Positions 1-6,103 of a stretch of DNA of 10,490 nucleotides are shown here, piece after piece. Within the stretch, counting starts at the first letter, position 1. Every line of letters begins with the position of its first letter. The stretch is from the NCBI GenBank assembly GCA_021810575.1, contig JAJZIN010000022.1, positions 1 to 10,490 on the forward strand, read 5' to 3'. The stretch comes from Thermoplasmata archaeon. Its GTDB lineage: Archaea; Thermoplasmatota; Thermoplasmata; Thermoplasmatales; Thermoplasmataceae. The notes below the pieces were generated by a model. It did no database searches. It was not told the DNA's origin and saw only the letters and a list, made by a program, of their open reading frames with translations. The position numbers and the translations under genes are program-made.

Positions 1-868
1 TTTCATATGCCTTCTCCATTGTAATTGCTGCCTTTTCACCTGATACCATGCCGGTATAGATTCCCCCACCGCTGAGTGGCTTTACTATACCTGCTGCGTC
101 CCCTATTAACAGTGCACCATTACCATATGGCTTTTTTAGAAAGCTTATGGGTATGGGACCACCTGTTATGGATATCTTATTTGGGTTGAGGTACCTCCTG
201 TACAGGTAATTGAATTTTTCCCTTGTCAGGCCAAAACCAGCCGTTCCAATGCGGGAAAAATCTCCTGCGGGAGTTCCCCAGGCAAAGTAACCGGTGCTGT
301 ATTGTGCACCAATAAACACGTTTACATTGTCCTGATCTTCCATCCTGCCAGCTCCATCGATCTGGTATGCAGAGACTACCCTCCTGAATCTCTGATCGGG
401 AAAAAGTACCTTTCTTGTTATACTGTTTGCCCCATCTGCTCCTACAACTGCGAGAGATTCTAGTTCCTCGATGTTTCCATCCCTCCTCAGGGTGATCCTC
501 ATCTTTCCATTTTCCCTCTTTATGTCTTTAACTCTTGAATTAAGCATCAGCTCGGCACCATTCCCTATGGACATGGCTGCAGCATCCTGATCAAAACGAT
601 CCCTCTCCAGTACTATTGTTTCCTCCTCCTTTCCGATTCTAATGTGGTTACCATCTGGAAAATATATGTTTGCTCCATGAACCCTGTTCACTACCGAGTC
701 CGTTTTTACCATTGACGTTACTCTTTTTGATACAAGGCCGGTGCATTCAACTGGTTTCCCTATGGACTGGTGCTCTTCGAGCTGTGCGACCCTGAAACCT
801 TTTTTTGCCAGATGTTGCGTACAGTAGGACCCACTGGGGCCTCCACCAACTACAACAAAGTCAAACAA
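1..868 (-). CDS. Geranylgeranyl-reductase-family FAD-dependent oxidoreductase (partial, C-terminus outside window)
   Basis: Family role: FAD enzymes of the geranylgeranyl reductase group (FixC-like) reduce isoprenoid double bonds, in archaea typically those of the geranylgeranyl chains of membrane lipids, at the membrane surface. Seen: 289 codons on the minus strand, open to the left edge. There is an N-terminal Rossmann dinucleotide motif VVVGGGPSGS (about residues 5-14), an ECTG stretch near 41-44, and a second FAD motif LLIGDAAG (GDAAG at 256-260) followed by PLSGGG. The family is usually near 390 residues, so roughly 100 are missing. Start: the frame has no ATG before the Rossmann motif. 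The TTG at 868-866 is preceded, with 5 bases between, by GGAGGG (879-874), which lies within the end of polB. Odd: the usual YxWxFP substrate motif reads GYFAWGTP. It is cotranscribed behind polB. The family is secure; the substrate is not, because Thermoplasmatales carry several paralogues. Confidence 0.88.
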   Translation of the reverse strand, partial: MFDFVVVGGGPSGSYCTQHLAKKGFRVAQLEEHQSIGKPVECTGLVSKRVTSMVKTDSVVNRVHGANIYFPDGNHIRIGKEEETIVLERDRFDQDAAAMSIGNGAELMLNSRVKDIKRENGKMRITLRRDGNIEELESLAVVGADGANSITRKVLFPDQRFRRVVSAYQIDGAGRMEDQDNVNVFIGAQYSTGYFAWGTPAGDFSRIGTAGFGLTREKFNYLYRRYLNPNKISITGGPIPISFLKKPYGNGALLIGDAAGIVKPLSGGGIYTGMVSGEKAAITMEKAYE

Positions 869-869
869 A

Positions 870-3248
870 CTATCCCTCCATGAAACTATCAAGTGTAGTG
901 TTCTTGCTGTTACGGACTGCCTGGGTTTTTTTCCCTGACCTAGATGCCTGTTCAACGAGATGTATTGGCTCGTCGAGACTCTCAAACACCCGGTTTACGG
1001 TTTCTTCAACTCTTTTTGCGTAATAAAGCCAGTCCGGTTCATCCTCAAATTTCTCTCCATCAATATATGGCTCTACTTCCTGCGGTGTCACCCTGCTATT
1101 CGTGACTATCCATGATACCTTCATTCCTGGAATGAATCTCTCACCTCTTTCTTGTAACTTTCTTGCAGCCCTTACGTTTGCCATGGAATCAGCGTTTGCA
1201 TAGGAGGCAGAATCTTTTACCGATCTAGAAATAACAAGTTTAGAAATATCGATGGTACTGTCTCCACGGATGAGCCTTTCTATAATGTCAACCGCATTTT
1301 CTCTCGCTCCTGATACGTCTTTGTTCATCAGCGAATCGAATACAGATTGTAGCAATTCACTCTGCATATCAAAGGAATCAGTTCTCCTTACCTCGTATCC
1401 CCTCACAAGCATTTCTCCAGCACTATCCATTGGATAGACTATCTTTCCCACATATCTTTTCTTTGCTCCATGGGAGAAGAATGGGTCCATGATCTTCTCA
1501 AACTCTATAAGAATGTGAAGATCATCAGAAATTTCCCTGCTCAGATCATTTCCCATCTTAATTGCTTCACTGAGTTCTTTTTTTCCTGATTCAATGAATA
1601 CGCTATCAGTATCACCGTATATCACTTTCAGGTCCTTCTTCTTCAGCTTATCTATGAGGCCCATGATCGTGTTTCTTGCGAACGACGTGACGGAACTTCC
1701 AAGCTCAGGATTTGTGAATCTGTAGAATGATGAAGCGAGTACACCATAAAAAGTGTTCATAAGTATTTTTATTGCGTTCTGTACACCATCCAGGTAATCC
1801 CTTTCATCGCCCTTAGCCTGCTTCATCAGCTTTTTGACCTGATCTCTCCTGTCCATCAGCGTCTGCAGCAATTCTGGAATCAACCCTTTCCTTACAGACG
1901 GATCCAGAAATCTTGCGCCTGTATGTGAAATTATGGTTCCATTTTCACTGAGTGTTGTGAAACATATATTGTATTTCATAATTATGGACGGATACATGCT
2001 CTTGAAGTCAAGCACTATTACCATGTCATATAATCCTGCACCAATGGATTCCACATGCCCGCCTTCTATGGCCCTGTCCTTCAGCGCCTGACTTGCAGTC
2101 ATTGGAACTGCTATATTCCTCTGTGTTGCCAGCCTTATGAGCAGGGAATCTACATAATTGCTTGTCCCCCCATTTGTTGTATCCTCCAGTGGAAGTTTTG
2201 TTACAGTGGACATGAACATATTTCTATCCACGACCCGCATTTTTTCCATGATTCTCAGTGTCAGATCAGCATCCTTAATGCAGTAATCAATCACCTCCTT
2301 CGGCCTGTTTCTATATTCTTCCATGATGTTGAGCCTGTCAACGTCATCCTTTCCTTCATTCAGGAGCTCCATTGCGACGTAATTAAGTGTTTCATGTTTT
2401 GGTTTCAAGATCTTCTTCACATTCCACCAAACATCGCTGATTATCCTTCCCTTGACCCTCCAGAACTGGCCATTGATCCTCCTTGCCTTTGTCCCATCCC
2501 TTCCTATATCGAGTGTGAGGCCGTATCGTTCCATCCTGTATTCAATTACAGGTAGATCGTAACCATCAATGTTGTATCCTATGATGATATCCGGATCTTT
2601 TTCCAGTACAAGCTTATTAAAATTTGAGAGAATCTCCTTCTCTTCCCCAGTAATGGCACCTTTCTCTGGATCTACCCCTTTCCTGCTTCTTATGGAATAT
2701 CCTATTACTATGATCTTGCCGAATGTATCTCCTTCATCGGGAGGGAATGCATTTTCTATATCAAAACTGAGCACCCTTACATCAGGTGTGAAATCGTCCG
2801 TTGTCTTTATGCTCTTGATATCAGATCTTAATACCATGTCAGTATGATATCTATTCCTGTCAAGGACCTCCTCACCTTCAACCTCAACACATGCACCAAG
2901 ATCAAGATCATATATGAATCTGTGATGAAATGGTATATCTGCAGCCATTACCGGTGAAACAAACAGGGAACGTAATTCCGGCACTTTATATGGATGATTG
3001 ACATAAATTCTTATTGCTTTCCTTGTCTCCCCCTTGACCCATAATTCAAGTTCCTCCATTCTCTTAAATTCAGGATTTTTCTTGATTCCTTCTATTTCCT
3101 GCTCTTTTGGTTCTATAACGTCAAAATATGGATCAAAACCGCCACACAGGACCGTTACTGATGAGCCGTCAGCTGTCCTCCCAAAAATCTCCACAACCGT
3201 ATCTGAAGTCCTGTATGAGGATGAAATTATTCTAAGGCTTATTTTCAT
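870..3248 (-). CDS. polB: Family B replicative DNA polymerase with 3'-5' exonuclease
   Basis: Template-directed DNA synthesis with proofreading in chromosome replication or repair. The 792-residue frame carries every expected motif. Exonuclease: Exo I D163-I-E165, Exo II N226...Y230-D231, Exo III Y322-x3-D326. Polymerase: motif A D414-FKSMYPSII, motif B K494...N498-TFYG, motif C Y544-GDTDS549, and KKRY at 596-599. All catalytic carboxylates are present, so an active polymerase and exonuclease are expected. Length is normal for archaeal PolB, and there is no intein at motifs A, B or C, where inteins often sit. The tail NTTLDSFM (783-790) resembles a PCNA-interacting peptide (QxxLxxFF) with two substitutions. 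Start: the ATG at 3248 has no Shine-Dalgarno sequence, but a TATA-like element lies about 25 bases upstream, as expected for a leaderless transcript. The reductase gene follows after one base. The 'B' family is certain; the paralogue type (B1, B3) is not resolved by eye. Confidence 0.97.
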   Translation of the reverse strand: MKISLRIISSSYRTSDTVVEIFGRTADGSSVTVLCGGFDPYFDVIEPKEQEIEGIKKNPEFKRMEELELWVKGETRKAIRIYVNHPYKVPELRSLFVSPVMAADIPFHHRFIYDLDLGACVEVEGEEVLDRNRYHTDMVLRSDIKSIKTTDDFTPDVRVLSFDIENAFPPDEGDTFGKIIVIGYSIRSRKGVDPEKGAITGEEKEILSNFNKLVLEKDPDIIIGYNIDGYDLPVIEYRMERYGLTLDIGRDGTKARRINGQFWRVKGRIISDVWWNVKKILKPKHETLNYVAMELLNEGKDDVDRLNIMEEYRNRPKEVIDYCIKDADLTLRIMEKMRVVDRNMFMSTVTKLPLEDTTNGGTSNYVDSLLIRLATQRNIAVPMTASQALKDRAIEGGHVESIGAGLYDMVIVLDFKSMYPSIIMKYNICFTTLSENGTIISHTGARFLDPSVRKGLIPELLQTLMDRRDQVKKLMKQAKGDERDYLDGVQNAIKILMNTFYGVLASSFYRFTNPELGSSVTSFARNTIMGLIDKLKKKDLKVIYGDTDSVFIESGKKELSEAIKMGNDLSREISDDLHILIEFEKIMDPFFSHGAKKRYVGKIVYPMDSAGEMLVRGYEVRRTDSFDMQSELLQSVFDSLMNKDVSGARENAVDIIERLIRGDSTIDISKLVISRSVKDSASYANADSMANVRAARKLQERGERFIPGMKVSWIVTNSRVTPQEVEPYIDGEKFEDEPDWLYYAKRVEETVNRVFESLDEPIHLVEQASRSGKKTQAVRNSKNTTLDSFMEG
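874..879 (-). promoter_or_regulatory. Ribosome binding site for the TTG-started reductase gene, inside the polB 3' end
   Basis: GGAGGG on the minus strand, 5 bases before the TTG at 868. These bases are also part of the last two polB codons, just before its TAG stop. The strong match and good spacing decide the TTG start and suggest that ribosomes finishing polB restart on the reductase gene. Confidence 0.7.
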
Positions 3249-3269
3249 CTGTTAAATATGCATATCCGG

Positions 3270-3280
3270 CTTAAAACAAT
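3270..3280 (-). promoter_or_regulatory. Putative TATA box of the polB transcript
   Basis: On the minus strand ATTGTTTTAAG is centred about 25 bases before the polB ATG. That is the distance expected between box A and the first base of a leaderless archaeal mRNA, and no Shine-Dalgarno sequence precedes the ATG. The match to consensus is only moderate. Confidence 0.35.
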
Positions 3281-3378
3281 ATCCATTATTTCAGATTGTG
3301 AACTTTATGGGATGAAAGAAATCTTATCCTTCCTTATTCCATGAACAAATTCCAGGATTGACATGTACTGAGATTCCA

Positions 3379-3387
3379 TTATAAAAA
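3379..3387 (+). promoter_or_regulatory. Putative TATA box for the riboswitch-transporter transcript
   Basis: TTATAAAAA would place the transcription start near 3405-3410, about 10-15 bases before the first paired base of the TPP aptamer at 3420. A second A+T-rich candidate, TTTAATAA at 3396-3403, would start transcription within the aptamer's P1 strand and is less suitable. The rest of the polB-riboswitch gap (3281-3378) shows nothing I recognise. Confidence 0.45.
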
Positions 3388-3419
3388 CAAAACGCTTTAA
3401 TAATTTGAGAAAATTTACT

Positions 3420-3505
3420 CATGTTCAGGGGAGCCATTGGCTGAGAGGATCAGAAGATCGACCCTTTGAACCTGACCCGGGTAATTCCGGCGGAGGGAGA
3501 AAATG
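3420..3505 (+). promoter_or_regulatory. TPP riboswitch (THI element)
   Basis: Thiamine-pyrophosphate-binding aptamer (Rfam TPP class) controlling the gene downstream. Nearly all conserved THI blocks are seen in order: GGGGAGCC (3428-3435), GGCTGAGA (3439-3446), GACCC (3460-3464), GAACCTGA (3468-3475), GGGTAAT followed by TCCGGCG (3479-3492), and GGAGGGA (3492-3498). Helices: P1 CAT-g-TTC (3420-3426) with GAA-a-ATG (3499-3505), with one G-A mismatch; P2 GGG(G) with CCC (3462-3464); P3 GCC/GGC; an optional small hairpin GATC-AGAA-GATC (3448-3459); P4 CCT (3471-3473) with AGG (3494-3496); P5 CCGG/CCGG (3477-3490). No intrinsic terminator follows. GGAGGGA forms part of P4 and an ATG is the 3' strand of P1, so control of translation initiation is more likely than attenuation. 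TPP riboswitches ahead of MFS genes are, from memory, described in Thermoplasma. Confidence 0.95.
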
Positions 3506-3580
3506 GATATAATATACGGCATCGTAAAAAGGAGTTTGTTTGTTACAGTTCTAGTTTGTGGAGGTTTTCTGTATGAATAA
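3503..3580 (+). CDS. Small upstream ORF (25 codons) starting inside the TPP riboswitch; putative leader peptide
   Basis: Seen: the ATG at 3503 is the 3' strand of riboswitch helix P1. It is preceded, 4 bases away, by GGAGGGA (3492-3498), a good Shine-Dalgarno sequence that is also the conserved P4/junction segment of the aptamer. The frame encodes a hydrophobic 25-residue peptide beginning MDIIYGIVKRS and ending VCGGFLYE. Its TAA stop (3578-3580) lies just after the transporter ATG (3573), an 8-base overlap in a different frame. Inferred: when TPP is bound, both the Shine-Dalgarno sequence and the AUG are base-paired and the frame is off. When TPP is scarce, ribosomes translate it, stop beside the transporter start and may reinitiate there. 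It could instead be a chance frame, or a relic of an ancestor in which the aptamer directly abutted the gene. Translation is unproven. Confidence 0.45.
   Translation: MDIIYGIVKRSLFVTVLVCGGFLYE
3560..3565 (+). promoter_or_regulatory. Ribosome binding site of the transporter gene
   Basis: GGAGGT, 7 bases before ATG 3573. It decides the start: the in-frame GTG at 3558 would place this site inside the coding sequence and has none of its own. A weak flanking pairing, TACAG (3544-3548) with CTGTA (3569-3573), would put the site in a loop and half-cover the AUG; its stability looks marginal. Confidence 0.7.
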
Positions 3581-4802
3581 ATACAGATCATCCCTCCTTG
3601 CCTCAACGTCCTTTGCATTTATTTTCTGGGGGATAGTTGGTACAATAGGACCGCTTGCTGCATCCGGATCAATAATCGGAAATCTAAATCACACGGGAAA
3701 GCTCATATTTCTCTTGATAGGGCCACTGGTTGTACCAGCAGGCAATCTTTCCATGGGATTTCTTGCTGATGCTATAGGCAGAAAGAAGGTTTTTCTAATA
3801 ACAATGTCATTTTATACCATTGGAATTATTGTTATAAGTCTGAGCTACACCTTCATTCCCTTGCTGCTCGGCCTAATACTTGCGGAATTTGGAGTTGGTG
3901 GTGAAGAACCATCCTCGCTTTCACTGGTGGCGGAAAATACAGATGCAGATAAGAGGCCATTCTGGTTGACGATCCTTACCAATATGGACAATATCGGCAG
4001 CGCCCTAATGGCTGGACTATTTTTCATAGTGGTTAATGATCTGCAGGACAGGGCTGTTCTCCTGATAGGTTCCCTGTTACTGATTTTGTTTATAGTTGCA
4101 CTCAGGAGAGTGATCCCGGAATCCCAGATGTGGCTGAAAGAATCTGGTAATACTGATGAATACAGAAAGGAGAGGGAGAAAATAGAATTGAGGGATGATG
4201 GTGAAAGGATTTCCCAGCCAAGCCTTCTTCCATCCTTCGTTTTTCTTGGCGTAATAGCTGTATCTCAGTATCTCACATTCGGCCTAATGGCTTACGTTCT
4301 TGCCCCCATAGAATTTCCAAATAGCTCTGAAGATGATCTGATCATTTTTGTAGCACTGCTGGGTTCTTCTGTGGCAGGTTTCATTGCGGCTCCACTTATT
4401 TCAAGGGGAAGAAAGAACTATACACTACTATCTTTCCTGTTTGGCACAGTTACAATGGTTGCAATATTCATAATGGTCCCATACTTGCAGAACATGGTTA
4501 TATTTCTTCCACTACTTTTTGCAAACATGTTCATGAGTGAATTTGCCTATGCTTCAAGATCCGTTCTTGAACCTGAACTTTATGGCACAAGAAACAGATC
4601 AGCACTTATAGGATTAACAAGGTTATGGCCCATGATAGCTTACCCAATATTCACCTTTTACACAAGCAGCCTGAATCTTTATAACTTTTTGCTCATCAAT
4701 GTGATACTCTGGGCACTTGGATTGTCTGCGTCCGTTTACTGGTTCTATTTTGGAATTGAGACAAAAAATGCAAACATAGATTATATGCCCAGAACCACCT
4801 GA
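3573..4802 (+). CDS. MFS transporter under TPP riboswitch control; predicted thiamine or precursor importer
   Basis: Secondary transporter of the major facilitator superfamily in the cytoplasmic membrane, 409 residues with about 12 hydrophobic segments. Family marks: the loop 2-3 signature G62-FLADAIGRKK; IPESQMWL (181-188), a relative of the sugar-porter PESPRWL motif after helix 6; then a charged cytoplasmic loop (about 189-215) joining the two halves. GVGGEEPSS (about 107-115) followed by AENTDADKRPFW resembles the helix 4-5 region of metabolite-proton symporters. The substrate is inferred from control, not sequence: the gene is the only one behind the TPP riboswitch, so thiamine, its pyrimidine or thiazole moiety, or a phosphate ester is likely. 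From memory, MFS genes behind THI elements in Thermoplasma were predicted as thiamine transporters (ThiT1/ThiT2); this is not the ECF-type ThiT of bacteria. Start: ATG 3573, chosen over GTG 3558 because GGAGGT precedes it. It is probably monocistronic. Confidence 0.88.
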   Translation: MNKYRSSLLASTSFAFIFWGIVGTIGPLAASGSIIGNLNHTGKLIFLLIGPLVVPAGNLSMGFLADAIGRKKVFLITMSFYTIGIIVISLSYTFIPLLLGLILAEFGVGGEEPSSLSLVAENTDADKRPFWLTILTNMDNIGSALMAGLFFIVVNDLQDRAVLLIGSLLLILFIVALRRVIPESQMWLKESGNTDEYRKEREKIELRDDGERISQPSLLPSFVFLGVIAVSQYLTFGLMAYVLAPIEFPNSSEDDLIIFVALLGSSVAGFIAAPLISRGRKNYTLLSFLFGTVTMVAIFIMVPYLQNMVIFLPLLFANMFMSEFAYASRSVLEPELYGTRNRSALIGLTRLWPMIAYPIFTFYTSSLNLYNFLLINVILWALGLSASVYWFYFGIETKNANIDYMPRTT

Positions 4803-4836
4803 TCTTATCTTTCCTTTGAAATCAAATATCATGAAG

Positions 4837-4861
4837 GAAATTTATACTTTTTAAATATTTC
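4837..4861 (+). terminator. Possible U-rich terminator after the transporter gene
   Basis: About 35 bases after the transporter stop. GAAATTTA and TAAATATTTC can form a weak, bulged, A+T-only hairpin around a TTTTT run (4848-4852). Archaeal termination often needs only a U-run. The same A+T-rich stretch could instead hold promoter elements for the next operon. Confidence 0.3.
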
Positions 4862-4888
4862 ATATTTAATTAGTGAAAACAATCCAAA

Positions 4889-4898
4889 TTTTATAATA
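4889..4898 (+). promoter_or_regulatory. Putative TATA box of the SHMT-like/CBS/tldDE operon
   Basis: TTTTATAATA, centred about 37 bases before the ATG at 4930. Transcription would start near 4915-4920, giving a very short leader at or around the Shine-Dalgarno sequence GGGGAG (4919-4924, 5-base spacer). A second candidate is TTTAAATAT near 4850-4858, which would give a leader of about 50 bases. Confidence 0.4.
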
Positions 4899-4929
4899 AC
4901 CGCTTGCTAATTACCATAGGGGAGAATTA

Positions 4930-6099
4930 ATGGCATCGATCGTAGAAATGGTGGACAATTATGGGAGGTACAGGAGGGATGTCCTGAATCTTCAGGCATC
5001 AGAGAATTTTCTCTGCTCTCACGTGAAGATGGCATTGGGAACTGATCTCGGTGGAAGATATTCCCACGTTATGCCGGATGGCAGAAATGCCTATGGCGGA
5101 ACAGAGATGATAGAGAACATTTTCAATGAAACAGAGAAAAACATCAAAACACTATATGGTTCCAAGTTTGCTGAAATAAGGCCGTTGGGTGGTCATATTG
5201 CAGCAGAGATCAGTTTACTGAGCACAATTCAAAAGAACGACACAATAATGGCAATAAGTGAGGAGTTTGGTGGATACACGGGATACATGGAAAACTATCT
5301 TCCAGCCATGCTTGGCTTCAAAACAGAATTCATCCCTTACAGTGAGGAAAAACAGGAAATTGATTACGATTCGTTCGAAAAGAAGGCTATGGAGATTAAA
5401 CCGAAGGCAGTTGTTCTTGGCCAGTCGTTCTTTGTAAAGCATTATGATCTTGCAAGAATAAGGGAAATATGCGATAAAGCGGGATCAAAACTTCTTTATG
5501 ATGGTTCCCACGTCATGGGACTGATTGCTGGAAAGAAATTCCAGCCGGACGCACTGAAATATTCAGACATTTTATTCGGTTCAACGCACAAGACATTCTT
5601 CGGTCCTCAAGGTGGGATAGTACTTACCAACAATGAGGAACTGGCAGGAAAGATCGGTGAAAACGTTGTGTGGAAAACAATGGATAACTATCACCCGAAC
5701 AGGATTGCAGGCCTTGGTATTGCTGCCCAGGACCTTATAACATTCGGAGAAAGTTATGCAGGATGGATTGTTTCAAACACCTATACTCTTGCCAGAACAC
5801 TCAATGATTCAGGCATAGCCATAAAATATGCTCCGTGGTATTCTGAAAGTCACCAGATAATTCTCTCTAAGGATAATTTCCAGAAATATGGTGATTTCAG
5901 AACAATAAGCAAAAACCTTGAGAATAACAGAATAATAGCGGATACGGAAGGAAGGCTAGGTACGGCTGAAATAACAAGAATGGGACTTACAGATATGGTT
6001 ACACTTGGAGAGATAGTCGCCGATGCCATAAAGGGAAAGGACATGAGAAGCAGGATCACTGAGGTCCTGAGAAATTCCAGCATAAAATTTTGCAGGTGA
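4930..6099 (+). CDS. Divergent serine hydroxymethyltransferase-like PLP enzyme
   Basis: Fold type I PLP enzyme of the SHMT (GlyA) family; authentic SHMT interconverts serine and glycine with a folate-type C1 carrier. Seen in 389 residues (SHMT is usually about 410-430): LNLQASENF (19-27); a glycine-rich GGRYSHVMPDGRNAYGG (41-57) in place of the YAEGYPGxRYYGG block; D191-GSH194 (the DxxH pair holding the PLP ring); STHK221 with the Schiff-base lysine; GRLGTAEITRMG (341-352), matching the R(I/V)GTPxxTxRG block that binds substrate carboxylate. Odd: compared by eye with E. coli GlyA, Glu57 is His46, the PLP-stacking His126 is Tyr116, Arg235 in HKTxxGPRGG is Gln227, and the SGSQAN block reads LGGHIA. 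PLP chemistry should survive; the C1-transfer function is doubtful, and aldolase, alpha-methylserine-type or non-folate C1 chemistry are possible. First gene of its operon; Shine-Dalgarno GGGGAG 5 bases upstream. Confidence 0.85.
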   Translation: MASIVEMVDNYGRYRRDVLNLQASENFLCSHVKMALGTDLGGRYSHVMPDGRNAYGGTEMIENIFNETEKNIKTLYGSKFAEIRPLGGHIAAEISLLSTIQKNDTIMAISEEFGGYTGYMENYLPAMLGFKTEFIPYSEEKQEIDYDSFEKKAMEIKPKAVVLGQSFFVKHYDLARIREICDKAGSKLLYDGSHVMGLIAGKKFQPDALKYSDILFGSTHKTFFGPQGGIVLTNNEELAGKIGENVVWKTMDNYHPNRIAGLGIAAQDLITFGESYAGWIVSNTYTLARTLNDSGIAIKYAPWYSESHQIILSKDNFQKYGDFRTISKNLENNRIIADTEGRLGTAEITRMGLTDMVTLGEIVADAIKGKDMRSRITEVLRNSSIKFCR

Positions 6100-6103
6100 A
6101 ATT

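Noticed and set aside
2005..2010. A possible intein in polB motif A (also checked motifs B and C)
   Set aside because: DFKSMYPSII, KxxxNTFYG and YGDTDS are all contiguous and the protein has normal length.
2055..2555. A 166-codon plus-strand frame inside polB
   Set aside because: It is antisense to the exonuclease region of polB, rich in Cys, Pro and His, with no recognisable domain.
3420..3505. A tRNA or other structured small RNA gene
   Set aside because: The conserved blocks CTGAGA, GAACCTGA and GGGTAAT and the helix order are those of the TPP riboswitch; there is no cloverleaf or T-loop.
3558..3572. GTG start 15 bases upstream for the MFS transporter
   Set aside because: It would place the strong GGAGGT inside the coding sequence and has no ribosome binding site of its own; ATG 3573 fits much better.
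3415..3618. A 67-codon minus-strand frame across the riboswitch and transporter start
   Set aside because: It is antisense to a structured regulatory RNA and shows no protein family features.
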